Of a DNA stretch of 64,000 nucleotides, positions 1 through 11,550 are shown in pieces. The notes below the pieces were generated by a model. It was not told the DNA's origin. It ran no database searches and saw nothing but the letters and a program-made list of their open reading frames with translations. The stretch is from Sweltsa coloradensis. Its lineage: Eukaryota; Arthropoda; Insecta; Plecoptera; Chloroperlidae. The DNA is taken from NCBI GenBank assembly GCA_024449915.1, contig JAMZAV010000067.1, positions 558,001-622,000 of the forward strand, written 5' to 3'. The first letter of the stretch is position 1, and the number at the start of each line of letters is the position of its first letter. The position numbers and the translations under genes are program-made.

Positions 1-190
1 TTGGCGGCAGTGCATTATTGTTGTGGTGGGTGACAGATTTCCCACCAGTGCGCAGAACGATCGGGGAGTGACCACAGTTGTCTTTAGTCTTTACGTTAAT
101 AAAATAGGAATTGTTACACCAATTTGGCGGCAGTGCATTATTGTTGTGGTGGGTGACAGATTTCCCAGCAGAGTGCTGGACGATCGACGT
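1..190. repeat. Two imperfect direct repeats, period about 123 bp
   Basis: The block beginning TTGGCGGCAGTGCATTATTG occurs at 1 and again at 124 and stays nearly identical through the following GTGGTGGGTGACAGATTTCCCA. The units then diverge (CAGTGCGCAGAACGATC against CAGAGTGCTGGACGATC). The array may continue left of the window. No gene is visible. Confidence 0.7.
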
Positions 191-199
191 TTGGAACCA

Positions 200-834
200 G
201 GGGGGTGAGACTCGACTGGACTAGACTTTCACGTGGTTTAGAATTATCTGATTCCGTCCATAAAGAAACATTTCCGACATTTGGTAGACTCGAGTTTCGT
301 TTCCGATTTTCGGAATCATTCCGTGACTTGCGGCTGTGGCAAGGATTAAACTATTGTTAAGCCAATCGGAAGCTTCGTTATAAAATTATTAGTGTCCACC
401 GCCATGCTTATATGAGAAGAAACCAGCAAGCTGCATATTTATAAGGCAGTGAGTTTCTGTGCAGCCGTGTTTTGTCTTTTTATCTTGTGAACGCAAACAA
501 CGTCAACTTTGAGGTATGATTGTTAATTATTACTTTATAACTAAATAATATTGAAAACAAAATATTGTGCAACAATAAACAATTTATAAAGTTTCAAATT
601 AGTGTACTGTGGACCAACAAATCAAGGAATATCCCGGTATTTAAGCAAAATATGATGCTATGTTATCGAAATAAAAATGGAGGATTTTGTTGTTTACAAA
701 TTTTCAACCGTCGGAAGTGTTTCCGACAGCTAAATAGCAGACGGAATCGAAAGATTCGTTGAGTCTACCGATTGTCGGAATAGGGCACGGAAATCAACCA
801 AACCACGCGGATTCGGCGTCGAGTCTCACCCCCC
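200..834. mobile_element. Non-autonomous DNA element with terminal inverted repeats
   Basis: The left end GGGGGGTGAGACTCGAC (200-216) is the reverse complement of the right end (818-834). A second inner inverted block (CATTTCCGACATTTGGTAGACTC near 268-292, mirrored near 755-775) extends the arms imperfectly. The interior has no transposase-like frame. No target duplication is obvious, so the exact ends and superfamily are uncertain. Confidence 0.5.
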
Positions 835-1437
835 AGCTTGGCATTGCCCTCATACCGCATGATTTAGAAGCACTGGAAGTTCTTCGACAGCTTCATTATT
901 AGGTCACATATTATTGACGTATTTATTTAAATAAATGTTTGATTTTAGATTCATGCACATTAACAACTTCATTAAGATCAAGTTATGTCAAAAGAAAAGT
1001 TGAAAATATTTCTAGGTTGCAAGGCCTACCTGAAGCAGAAACTTGTAGGCCTAGGCCTATCCAGTGACAAAAGAATCTAAAACTTTTTGTAGATGTCAGA
1101 CTATGATGTGTTTTATTTAATGGTTTTTGCGCGAGCTCTCATTGGTATTTTATTTTACCAATGTTGAAAACTGTTAAAGCAAAAGTTGATGAAGCATTTT
1201 TTGGTTTTGTTTTATTTTAAATTAATGTGTACAGACTTATAAAATAACCTTTAAAATAATAATTTTTGTCTTGAAGGTTATGAAGCATCATGTTGGACTA
1301 TTTGCCGTTTATTAGATAAGAATAAGGCTTTCAATAAAGCTACTGTTTTTTTTTCTTGTAGTTCACATGCGTAATGGCCGCCGAGAAGTGTCAAAAGGTC
1401 ATTCAAACCTAGTTGAATTCAACTCTGGCACATCGGT
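835..1437. other. Intron sequence of OR gene 1 or intergenic; no gene seen
   Basis: AT-rich DNA with a small TAGGCCT palindrome cluster near 1048-1062. I looked on the minus strand for the next odorant receptor exon, by analogy with the gene at 52-54.5 kb, and did not find one. Confidence 0.5.
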
Positions 1438-1532
1438 GTCATGTAAGAATGCACTAGTGTGCAATGAAAGACTGTATCACTATGCCATGATAAAATGCAC
1501 CTGTTGTTGGAATGCACTATATTGCAATATAA
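1438..1532. repeat. 23-bp minisatellite, left fragment
   Basis: Degenerate units of the type AGAATGCAnnANTATGCNATG. The array resumes at 2309 after the Helitron-like insertion at 1533-2308, so the two blocks were once one array. Confidence 0.65.
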
Positions 1533-2308
1533 CTAGGAAAACGCTAAAGTCCCGCCGCGTTGATGGATGAGCGTTTTTGTAAGTTTTTAGTTTGCGTGGG
1601 ACCACTTTTCCTTTGCAAGTGCTTTGTGAATGCATTGTAGGCGATTGTTGACGAGTTTCTAATGTTACTTCTTAATTGTTATATTATAAACCTCAAAAAA
1701 ACTCATATCAAAACCTTTATTCTATGGATTCCGACTAACTTTTTCAACTTTTTCTTTCAAAAGGTACTACATCACCATAACCTTAATGTCCATGTGAAAT
1801 ATGAACGCTGTAGTCCCACCCGTTTGGTCAGAATCGGCCCAAATGTCACGAAAATATCGCACTAAAAATCGAAAAAAATCATAAAAGTACATATATTTTA
1901 TGGGTTCTGGTTACCTTTTTCAACTTTTTTTTCACAAGGTACTACATCACCATAACCTTCATGTCCATGTAAAATATGAACTTTGTAACCCCACCCGTTT
2001 GGTCAGAATCGGCCCAAATGCCACGAAAATATCGCACTAAAAATCGAAAGAAAATCGTAAAAGTGTGATATTCATGAGAAATATTTCTTCGATTGTACTT
2101 AAAAACGTGGCACGTCTAAGTTCAGAGATTTCGAAGGTCCCCTTCAATTTTCATCAAGATCGCTTGTGCCGTTTGCCCGGAATCGTGCGAACAAACAGAC
2201 AAAAAAACAAACAAAAAAAACAAACAAACAAACAAACAAACAAAAAAACATTAGAGCTAAATTTTTTGAGGGGTCAGTGAAATTGAAGTTTTCGTTTCGC
2301 TCATCCAA
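1533..2308 (-). mobile_element. Helitron-like non-autonomous element (HINE type A), copy 1
   Basis: Read on the minus strand the element starts TTGGATGAGCG (2308) and ends with GCTCATCCATCAACGC, a loop, GCGTT and CTAG (1533). The motif GGATGAGC sits at the 5' terminus and recurs inverted just before the 3' hairpin, as in HINE/Helentron elements. The interior carries an approximately 180-bp tandem duplication (about 1715-1890 and 1905-2070) and a poly(CAAA) tract. It has split the 23-bp minisatellite. There is no Rep/helicase coding. Confidence 0.6.
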
Positions 2309-3075
2309 AAATGCATCATTATGATATGCTAGATTACAACTGTATATAATGTTTCTCGATTTGGTTAGTCTGACGCCTGTCTGGAATGCGGGAGATCCGT
2401 GGTTCGATTCCCGGTTGGGGCGGACTTTTTTAATTTCTGAATTGTAGTAAATAATGTACATAATGTTATTATGCACGAGTATGCAATGTAAGAATACATC
2501 ATTAAGCCACGATAGAATGTACCTGTAAATCATGTTATAATGCACCTGTATATCATGTTGGAATGCACTATATTGCATTATAAAAATGCATCATTATGAT
2601 ATGCTAGATTGCAACTGTATATAATGTTATTATGCACTAGTATGCAATGTAAGAATGCATCATTAAGTCATGATAGAATGTACCTGTATATCATGTTATA
2701 ATGCACAAGTATGCAATGTAAGAATGCAGCTATATGCCATGCAAGAATACACCTGTACATCATGTTATAATGCACTAGTTAGCAATGTAAGAATGCATCA
2801 TTATGCCATGCCATTCATTATGATATGCAATAGTGCACATGTAAATCTCGTTAGAATGTGCTTGCATGCAATGTCAGAATGCATCATTCTGCTAAGATAG
2901 AATGCTATAGTATGCAATGCTTGAATGTACTACTATGCTATATTAGGATGCACTATTATTATTCATGGAGAATTGCACAAGCATACATTTTTAGAATGCA
3001 CCAGTTTATAAGAATAAATCAGTATGCCATGTTAGAATGCGCTAGTATACCATGTTAAAATGCATTAGTCTGTCA
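2309..3075. repeat. 23-bp minisatellite, right block
   Basis: About 25-30 degenerate 23-bp units, each with a core like AGAATGCATCATTATGCCATG, sometimes in a two-unit alternation (a unit with CACTAGTATGCAATG followed by one with CACCTGTATATCATG). The block lies in the intron that follows exon 4 of OR gene 1. A tRNA-derived unit interrupts it at 2351-2453. Confidence 0.75.
2351..2453 (+). mobile_element. tRNA-derived SINE fragment
   Basis: Contains the B-box-like GGTTCGATTCC inside GATCCGTGGTTCGATTCCCG and the family's 3' flank TTTAATTTCTGAATTGTAG. The 5' half of the tRNA-like part is rearranged, so the A box is lost. It sits inside the minisatellite. Confidence 0.55.
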
Positions 3076-3130
3076 TGTGAATTGTACGTATATTTTCATA
3101 CTTTCATCATTTAAACATAATTCATCTTAC

Positions 3131-6100
3131 CTTGGTGCATATAAGAGCTGTAACACCCAAAACCAATGTATTAACCACAAACAAGAACACAATGGAACCA
3201 TTTATAAAGGTTGTGAATTCGGACATATATCTGAAAGTATTGAAGGAATGTTATTATTTAATGAAAGCACATTGATTTTTTTCAAAACGCATTTTTTTAA
3301 AACTACCTTGTCAAATTCGTGTGAATTACAACATCTTCCGCCAACACATCATTAATTTCCAAATCCAATTCTTGAGATGTAATTTTCAAGATACAATTTG
3401 ATCCTTGATCGTCATCTACATTGACCCTTACTTGCATACTTGTACTATCTGTGTTATTTTTTGCAAGGTGGGAACAATGGACATCAGGATTTGGCATGCC
3501 ATTATTGTCTGTCAACGAAGCTAGGTGACGTTCGTCATTCAGTGGTTTTAATAGTGTCACATCGGTTAGCTGAGCTCCGATACAACTCGTCCGTCCAAGC
3601 GTTGACTGGTCACCATGACATTGAGCTTCTACAGTCATAGAAACACTTGCATCATCCTCATCAAGTTCATTCAACAAGTGCTCTATGGTGATCCTTGTCT
3701 CACTTGCAACATCTAATCTGTCTCGCAATGTTTGGTTAGTCGTACTAATACATTGACCGAGCTCATTCTGAACGGCCGGCTCTGTGTTCGCTACTGGACC
3801 AACAGATTGCTTAAGCTTCCTGGTCGTGATTCTATTCATTGAAATTTGACGAATGTTTACAAGTTTGTTGTTCAAGATCTTGTAATTCGATCTAGGTAAA
3901 CTTAATCCGACGTACAATACAGCGATAATAGTAAACACAATCGTTTGGGCTTGTACTATTGCCACAATTCGTAAAAAGAGAGTTATTTCAAAAGCTGGCG
4001 AGGTAGACGTCTCCCATGGAAACCATTCTCTGGAAACAGAAAAAAATCAAACAGATTTTAGATTATTCTCTTCCGCTGACTGGAGATAGATAACTTACTA
4101 TCTAGCAAGATTTAGATAAGCCTCTGCACTTAAGATGAAAATGTGTTCTTTAATCACCAACAGCTTATAATATTAATTTCCAATATTGATTCTTAAAATA
4201 TATTAAAAATTTTAAGTATTGCATTTATTTCTGCTACTCTCTGTTTGGTTTCTTCGTAATGTTATAAATTTTCTCCTAAATAATAGATTAAGATATTGTT
4301 ATTTTACTGATAAAAATAGTTTAATCATTTTAATGAAGCTAGTGCTAAAATTAACGTTGCCCACAATTAGGTGAATTTGCCCGGTATTAAAACACAAAAC
4401 TACATTTGCGTGTCTACACTTTTAGTTGACGAAGCCGATGACGACAAGGGAAGTACAAAGACTCCCTTTTCCACCCTGTGCCAGTGGTTTGTTTCGACAA
4501 GAATTCGTCATACCTATCTTTGCCGTTGAAGCGCCCTAAAACTACTACTACTTACTTCAACCTCTAGGCTAGAGTAGCGCATCATGACCTAACCTTGACG
4601 TAGCGTTGAGCCCCACGTTCGCCCTCGACCACATAAATTCAAGGGCGGGGTGTAAACCATAAAACTAGACACCTAAGTTTTCTTATGGTCTATGGTGTAC
4701 ATAGATTTTCCAATTTGAGTGCGAGTTTTGTATAAATAAATAAAAAACCTTTGTTATTTGTATTTTTTACAATGAAATGTTGGTGTTTCAAGAAAATATA
4801 CCTTGTACCAAATCTTCGTTCTGGCAGTAAGTTAAAAAGTGCATCCATAGAAAAGGCGACATTCATTATGCCCGTATATACAACTTGGAACACAAATATT
4901 TTGTAACAAAACGAACGTGTATCAACGAATTCGTGTATCTGTTCTTCGTTGTCCAATTGTTCCAGGTTAATCATGCCGTCCATCAATTCAAACAAACTGC
5001 GTAATTGATCCACTTTGAAGAACCCGGTTGCTATTACAACAAATTGGATGAATTCAATGATTAGGAACAAAAATATTGGCATTGCTGCTATAGGATCACT
5101 TTGGTTCACATATACCGCCATTGGGTACAGGAAAAGGGCTTGGAGTGAATTAGTTATGATAATGAACCAGGGATTAATTTTTAGGAAAAGATGCAGAGCC
5201 AGACGCAGGGGCCGATGTTTGACCAGCAGGTTGGCCAACCTGGGGCTGAAGTACTTCATGTAGAACTTGAGGTTGCGCTCACCAGAGTCAGGCCAGAAAC
5301 CTGCAAGAAAATGAGGGGACATCAGAAGGTGTCACTAACGAAGTTTGAATGAGTAAACTCAAATCAATGGTACTGGTCGATATGTATTGATTTAGGACAG
5401 CCGAGCCTAATGCGGTTATATTTTATAGATGGACCAATGTATTTTGTTCTTTTAACATATTTTAACAAATTTTCATAAGGTGATTACATTGTCACATCAC
5501 GGGAGTGATGAGAAGATTAAATTCATTCATAAAAAGCCAACGTCGATTTTTTCGACGTTTGAAACGCTAGAAATATTTGTTATCATCTTCTTTGTGGAGG
5601 GTACGCATGCGAGTGTTACAAAAGCGCATCTCCTCACTATTGCTGACGCCTAATGCAGAGCACTAATAATTTTAGTTTGATTAATTTGTAGTATAGTTCG
5701 TCCGTTCACATTTAACGAATTTCGGCTTTTTCGCCGACTCCGCGGGAACATGTAAGCCACTTTTTATAACCAATTTCAATGGTTCGAAATTGAAATTCAG
5801 TCTTGGCTGACCGTCGTCAGTGTTGACCGTCTGTAATTTCTTTGTGCGCCTCTTTGACAAACCATTGAAGCGCAAAAATGGAAAACAAACTAAGGGATTT
5901 GGCGATGGGTTTTCGATCAAGGTGCGCGGAAGCGCACCAGGCCAAGCCACGCGCGGCTCCGCTTCCACTAAGTGCCAATTACTGCACGCCTACATTGGCA
6001 CTTTACACGGTGTTGTCAACGCAAAACCATGGGAGATAGAAACCTGCAACTTGCTTCAATCGATAAACTTTTACTATGAGATGACCCATTTCAAGTTTCA

Positions 6101-7605
6101 TCCGGATCTGCTGATGCGTCTAGAAGTTATTGAGACGTCAAGTTCGTTCAAAAATACTTTCTTCTTCAGTTGGGTGGGTGGTGGGTGGGTGGCCAGCTGG
6201 CTGGCTAAGGACGTTTCAGTTTGTGGGCCCTCAATGGATAATGTTAGAGTAGCGAAAATTTGCTCCGCTGTCAGTCATCTCAGTGGCCATGTGCTTTACA
6301 AACGGTAATTGGATTAGATGACCGAAAGCTTAGATAATGCAAAAATAACAAATTATTTAATTCGTGTTTTGGTAAGAAACGGATTGGCATAAAATTACTG
6401 AATGACGTGTCGGTTTGTGACCCTCAATGGATAATGTTTAAGAAGACAAAATTTGCACCGATTACAGTCATCTCAGTGGCCATTTGCTTTACAAACGGTA
6501 ATTGGATTAGATGACGGAAGCTGAGATAATGGAAATATAACAAATTATTTAATTCGTGTTTTGTTGAGAAACGGATTGGCGTTAGCCCCCAATGGATAAA
6601 GTTTGAGAAGTCAAAATAACAAAGCTTAAATAATTTGATCTTTATTTTAGTTGACATTTGAGGTGCATAAGAGTGGTGGTCGAAACAATAAATAGGTATC
6701 TTTGTGTTATTAGTTTATAACTGCGATGCTCAAACCTTCTAATAATCAATGAGTGAGATTTGATTTTGAATCAATGTAGTAAAGTAATTTCCTCTACTTG
6801 AATGCTAACATCCATACCGTGTACGTTCTAAAAAAATTATTGATATACCATACAAAAAAGCCAAAACTTGCAAAAACGGGGCCAAGCCGAAAACGAGGAA
6901 GATACAAGTGTCTCAATTGCATAAAGTGTGGAAAAACAGAAGAAGTGTGGCCAATCCACATGAAAATGTTTCAATAAATTTATTTATGTTTAATGTTTTT
7001 TTTGTTAATATATGTATTTCATAATTATAGTTAGATAATAATATGAATATTGATATATTATTAATTTATTATATAATTGTTGAATATTTTTATTATTTTA
7101 AACAAAATAATGGGCTTGGCTACACTTCTAGATCTCACCACTTTATGCAGTTGAGCCGCTTGTATCTTCCTCGTTTTCGACTTAAACCCTTTTTTGCAAG
7201 TTTTTGCATTTTTGTATGGTATTTATTATAATAGACATGTCAATCACTGGGGATCTCCGAGAATTTTCCCGGTGAACCAGAGAGATCTTTTCAAGAGGTG
7301 TGAACAAATCTAATCTTTTGTCCCTTTAAGGAAAAGGAAATTTGTCAACTGTAAACGGACGAACTATAGTTGCTGATGTTTTAGATGAGCACCTCACTCT
7401 GCGCAATCAGCAACCATAATCATTTTCCAAACACACAGCTCAGGTTGGTCTGCGTCAACAGCGTTGCGATAAGTCTACAGTTGATATTTTCACTTAAAAT
7501 ATGAATAATCTTACCTTGCCAGTATAACACACTTCTGCAGGTATCAATCAACTTGTGATCACGTATATATTGTTCCATTGTTTTTTCATCTTTACAGCAC
7601 ATCAT
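3131..7605 (-). CDS. Odorant receptor gene 1 (7tm_6), 5' four exons; 3' end outside window
   Basis: Insect odorant receptors are seven-helix ligand-gated channel subunits with intracellular N-termini that work with Orco in olfactory neuron membranes. Exon 1 is 7515-7605 (ATG at 7605, 30 codons + 1 nt), exon 2 4802-5300 (499 nt), exon 3 3307-4029 (723 nt) and exon 4 3131-3230 (100 nt). All junctions are GT-AG and all phases match (1, 2, 2, 0). Family features are RSVLYWQGFWP at the N-terminus, hydrophobic segments for helices 1-3 in exon 2, the extracellular-loop motif EWFPWETSTSPAFEI, helix 4 in exon 3 and helix 5 in exon 4 (VVNTLVLGVTALICTK). About 471 residues are in the window and three exons are still missing, so the product would be near 575 residues, long for an OR. 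The excess is a hydrophilic stretch after helix 4 in exon 3 with an acidic ELDEDD patch. It is not Orco-like in sequence. A second ATG follows the first directly. Confidence 0.88.
4030..4801. other. Intron 2 of OR gene 1
   Basis: Bounded by a donor with GTATAT just below 4802 and an acceptor TTTCCAG just above 4029. Around 4555-4610 it holds a degenerate plus-strand fragment of the SINE whose intact copy is at 61925-62301 (CTAGAGTAG...CATGACCTAACCTTGACG). The rest is AT-rich without features. Confidence 0.6.
6208..6610. repeat. Tandem repeat, unit about 198 bp, two copies plus a part
   Basis: CCCTCAATGGATAATGTT starts copies at about 6218 and 6421, each followed by GTCATCTCAGTGGCCAT and CTTTACAAACGGTAATTGG. 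A truncated third start (CCCCAATGGATAAAGTT) lies near 6587. It is internal to the TA-flanked element. Confidence 0.7.
6848..7219. mobile_element. MITE with about 80-bp terminal inverted repeats, TA target
   Basis: The left arm starts CCATACAAAAA and contains CGAAAACGAGGAAGATACAA; the right arm is its imperfect reverse complement ending GTATGG. TA flanks both ends. It is 372 bp, has an AT-rich centre and no coding, and is nested in the larger TA-flanked element of OR intron 1. Confidence 0.7.
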
Positions 7606-8741
7606 GATTGTACTGATTTATTATCACAAGGACAATATAGAAGATCACACAGTTTCTCAGGAAATTGCAAGCTTTAAGTGCAAATTGACATTGATTTTGT
7701 GGGAGACTTTTTCAACGGTTGTACTATTACAAGTTCTTGTAATAATTAAATTTTTTAAAAGAAAATCTAGACAAAAGTTTAAGTAAGTATTGCCAATATC
7801 TGAAAGAAAATCGATGATATCCTGAAAAAGAGTGATGTTGTCAGTACTGAGATATCCCGTTATTTAACAAAACACTTTTACTTGCACATAAAATTTAATT
7901 CCAGATGAACTTGCTATTGATGGTCAGGCGTGTATCCTAGCAACCGCCATTGCATCTCGTGTCTATTCTGTCGCCAACGCATTTATAAACACAACGCCAT
8001 CGACGAGCAAATAATGTTTATCAAAATATGATCAGTATATTGAAATGTAAAATAGCGTCCAAGTTGGATGGACAATATTTAACCTAGACGACGCCAGAAT
8101 TACAGACTAAATTGGAACATTTTTATATAATATTTTTGTCATTCGTTGCTCAATTGAGTCCTGATTTGCAGTTTATACATACGTTACCATAAGAGTTAAT
8201 ATATTTAGGACCATAACAGATAAGTTGAATAGCTCCTGAATGGAACGGTCGTTTTTTTATTGGCTGACAATTGATTATCAACTCATATTAACTTAATCTT
8301 TGAAAAGCATAAATTAATTAATGGAAATCACAAGATCTAGAAAAGTTACTAATAACATTGAGATGAGTTGATGATGTCAAATGATGTCAACTGTCGAATA
8401 ATTTGATCAAAGAATGATCGATTGAAAAACCACAACTGAGAAATTCTGACAATCGATAATATTTTAAAATCAAGTGATCTAGTGATACTCTTTGAAATGT
8501 ATACTGTTTATCAATAAAAAGTTAAAAATATTAGTTGATGCCAATTTAACATTATCAATTAATAATCAACTTAAATTTTTACTATCGGGAATCCTCACCC
8601 AAAACCTTCTGCATTGGAATCAGAGACTCGAACCACTGATCCAATATAATTTATGCATCTAAGGTTAGCTGTAATGACAGTGAAGAAGTACTGGCAAATC
8701 TATTAAATGATTTCTGGACAAGTTACCGTGCAAAAATTAAA
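7606..8741. other. Upstream region of OR gene 1; no gene seen
   Basis: AT-rich sequence with several TTGATTATCAA-like palindromes around 8265-8575. No convincing TATA box, upstream untranslated exon or other gene could be read. Confidence 0.45.
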
Positions 8742-9454
8742 ATATCAACGTTTTACAAAGGAAAGCTATGAATTCGTTTGACAATGTAGAACCTCACAGC
8801 TTTAGCCAGTCTCGCTACTGACGCAATAACGTCGCACTGCACCAAGTATTCCCAAGGCTACGAGTGTTTGTTATATGGGTTGCTATGGCAACATAAAGGT
8901 TACGTATTGAGTGTTTATACTAATATGCAACATAATTTTACGGTAATTTCCTTGAAAACTTCAATTATTTAAAACTAATATCAACGTTTTACAAAAGAAA
9001 GCTATGAATTCGTTTGAAAATGTAGGACCTCACAGCTTTAGCCAGTCTCACTACTGACGCAATAACGTCGCACTGCACCAAGTATTCCCAAGGCTACATC
9101 GAGTGTTTGTTATGTGGGTTGCTATGGCAACATAAAGGTCACGTATTGCGTGTTTATACTAATACACAACATAATTTTACGGTAATTTCCTTGAAAACTT
9201 CAATTATTTAAAACTTATATCAACGTTTTACAAAGGAAAGCTATGAATTCGTTTGACAATGTAGGATCCTCCCAGCTTTAGGTAGTCTCGCTACTGACGC
9301 AATAACGTCGCACTGCACCAAGTATTCCCAAGGCTACATCGAGTGTTTGTTATGTGGGTTGCTATGGCAACATAAGGGTCACGTATTGCGTGTTTATACT
9401 AATATGCAACATAATTTTACGGTAATTTCCTTGAAAACTTCAATTATTTAAAAC
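8742..9454. repeat. Three tandem units of about 238 bp, each with an RFX X-box-like site
   Basis: Units start ATATCAACGTTTTACAAA at 8742, 8978 and 9217 and end CAATTATTTAAAAC. They are highly similar. Each contains the palindromic GTTGCTATGGCAAC (8879-8892, 9118-9131, 9358-9371), which fits the RFX X-box consensus RYYNYY-N2-RRNRAC. No open frame is conserved across the three. Confidence 0.85.
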
Positions 9455-9749
9455 AAAATATAATATTTTTAAACTGTATTGGTCTCTGCAACCAGAGCTG
9501 TTGCCTTGAGACACAGAATAACAATCAATTGATAAATAATACATTGGAATTAAAAATTAACATTTAACAAACATCTAAAATATAACCTACTTACTATATA
9601 AGTGGTTTCTAAACATACGAATGAACCATCAAAGAACAAATACAACAATCTCATCCCTTAGACTACTTGTTATACAAAATCTTTTCCTGAAAGTTTAAAA
9701 AAATTCTGGAATTATACCCCTTGCTCCTATCATTAGCCATGTTACATTT

Positions 9750-10262
9750 ATTGTGTTAAAATCATAATGCCCTTTATAATAGTACACCGTCGGTTCATAG
9801 ATGCCTCTTTTCTCGAGATCCACTTACTCTGCTTGTCCCTTATGGTCTTCAAATCTCACCGTTGGGTCTAAAATGAAGCCTTTTTTCACGTTTAATAACG
9901 ATTATGTCAATGCATCGTGTGCCACTTGTAGAAGATATCCCGTGAACTTCTTCATACACCTCAAATTTCCGGTTCCTGAGAGCTTGCGCGATGTTTTGGC
10001 GCACCTCGTTATGACGCGAGATCCGCATTAGTTCACCATGTTTGCAGGAGCCAAGTACATGTGCAAGGGTTTCAAACTCACTGCAGTGTCTGCAGCGGGT
10101 AGTACCTTGGCTCCTTCCAGGGACAGTTCTCACGGGAACAACGTTACACGTCATTTTGATGGCGTCTCTCCATTCCGAGCATGATAGACCTTCTTTGTTG
10201 TGGATCCATTTATTTGCAGGTGTTACTTCTTGAAATAGCTTTCTTCTGTTTTTTACAATCAA
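9750..10262 (-). pseudogene. R2-like non-LTR retrotransposon C-terminus (broken)
   Basis: The minus frame reads a C-terminal zinc knuckle (CRHCSEFETLAHVLGSCKHG) followed by RISRHNEVRQNIAQAL and RCIDIIVI, the arrangement seen at the end of R2-type elements with a restriction-like endonuclease (CCHC, then the RHN region and the catalytic-fold D). A frameshift in an A-run near 9880 separates this from the continuing family sequence FILDPTVRFEDHKGQAE, a stop, and VDLEKRGIYEP in the next frame. The RT domain is absent. This is a dead 5'-truncated copy; the clade (R2 versus a related endonuclease type) is inferred. Confidence 0.75.
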
Positions 10263-10913
10263 AATACAAGGAGAAAATTGTACGTTTTGTTTCCTACAAC
10301 ATAGGGCCTACTAACAGGAATTAATAGCGTGTAATAGAATTTTGACGGATAAACACTCTTCAAAATACGAAATGATTTGTCCGTAATTTCGACGTAGATT
10401 GTGTTGCATAAAAATTCACGAAGGCTCTATGCTTATTAAATAATAAGTGGATGATGAGAAGCCAAGCCGACCATTTTCCTTCCCTTTCACATAGAAATAA
10501 TAACTGGGGCGTTTTCTTGCCGTGTTGTTTTATTAGGCAATGTTCTTCGCCCTTTGATAGACAGACTCTAGTGGTGAAATTGTCATTAAATTATTTATAT
10601 CGTGTCTCAGATTCAGAATCAGATTAAGATGTGTCTAATTTTCTCTTACATAGTAATACATGACTAGATGTGTAGCAATTTGGTTGATGTAGCTATAAAA
10701 AATTGGAATTAGAGATAAAATACATAGCAATATTTATTATTAATTATCATTGACACAATTATAAGGAATATCCCAACGAGCATAGCCCTTAAACACAGAA
10801 TTGTGCGTGTTATCCCTAAAAAGTAAATATAATTAAATTGATATTAAAGTAGACAAATAAAATTAACAATATTGGCTTGGACGAAAATAGGTAATAGATA
10901 ATAAAAATATACT
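10263..10913. other. No gene seen
   Basis: AT-rich spacer between the R2-like fragment and the TTG microsatellite; no repeat family of this window was recognised in it. Confidence 0.4.
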
Positions 10914-10944
10914 TTGTTGTGGTTGTTGTTGCTGTGGTTGTTGA

Positions 10945-11031
<87 letters not shown>
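10914..11031. repeat. (TTG)n microsatellite
   Basis: About 25 uninterrupted TTG units after a degenerate TTG/TGTTGA lead-in. The long glutamine frame on the minus strand and leucine frame on the plus strand are products of this repeat and show no flanking protein similarity. Confidence 0.9.
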
Positions 11032-11088
11032 CGTCGTGTGAGCTCTTGTCTTGTATCTATCAACATATTACCCTAGTTAGAGAGATAT

Positions 11089-11550
11089 TTCAACGTTGTG
11101 TATATCTGTACAAAACATGATGAATCAAACATAAACTATAGTCAATTCATATTAATCAAAGCATCCAAAAATATATAATAAATAACACTAGTAAAGCTTA
11201 GCGCATTGACAACGAAAAGCGTGCGGCAAGGGTCGAACCTCCTATGAAGACGTGATCAATACCGACTGTTTGACAAGTACAGTAATAAAGTTACTTACAA
11301 CAGCAAAAAAAATATGTGACAATTCGGTAATTGAAATCTGTCGAAAGTGTGGGGGGTGGCAAATGCCTACGCAACGGAGAGCGTGCAGAAAGGGTAGAAC
11401 CTTTTTTTCAATGCACCAATCTTTATGTCTTATTTATTATATATTTGAATGCTTTGATTAATATGAATTGACAATACTTTATGAATCATTCATCTTGTTT
11501 TGTACAGGTATATACAACGTTGAAATCCATCGCTTGGCGCTAGTGACGGG
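11089..11550. mobile_element. Inverted-repeat element, arms about 125 bp
   Basis: TTTCAACGTTGT...CTGTACAAAACA...GTCAATTCATATTAATCAAAGC (11089-11165) is mirrored at 11452-11535. The interior holds two direct copies of a GCGTGCNGNAAGGGTNGAACCT block (about 11219 and 11383). No transposase and no clear target duplication. Confidence 0.55.

Larger units (their letters stand above)
5694..7366. mobile_element. TA-flanked DNA element in intron 1 of OR gene 1
   Basis: The left end TAGTTCGTCCGTT is mirrored at the right end (AACGGACGAACTA, 7354-7366), and both ends are flanked by the dinucleotide TA (5692-5693 and 7367-7368), as for Tc1/mariner-type insertions. It fills most of the 2.2-kb intron 1 (5301-7514). 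The open frame at about 5820-6308 has no recognisable domain and runs through repeats, so I do not call it a gene. Confidence 0.55.

Noticed and set aside
5820..6308. 162-codon open frame on plus
   Set aside because: It lies inside a TA-flanked transposon in an OR intron, crosses a tandem repeat and shows no recognisable domain.
10863..11120. Long polyglutamine (minus) and polyleucine (plus) open frames
   Set aside because: Both come from one (TTG)n microsatellite and have no flanking domain, splice context or similarity.
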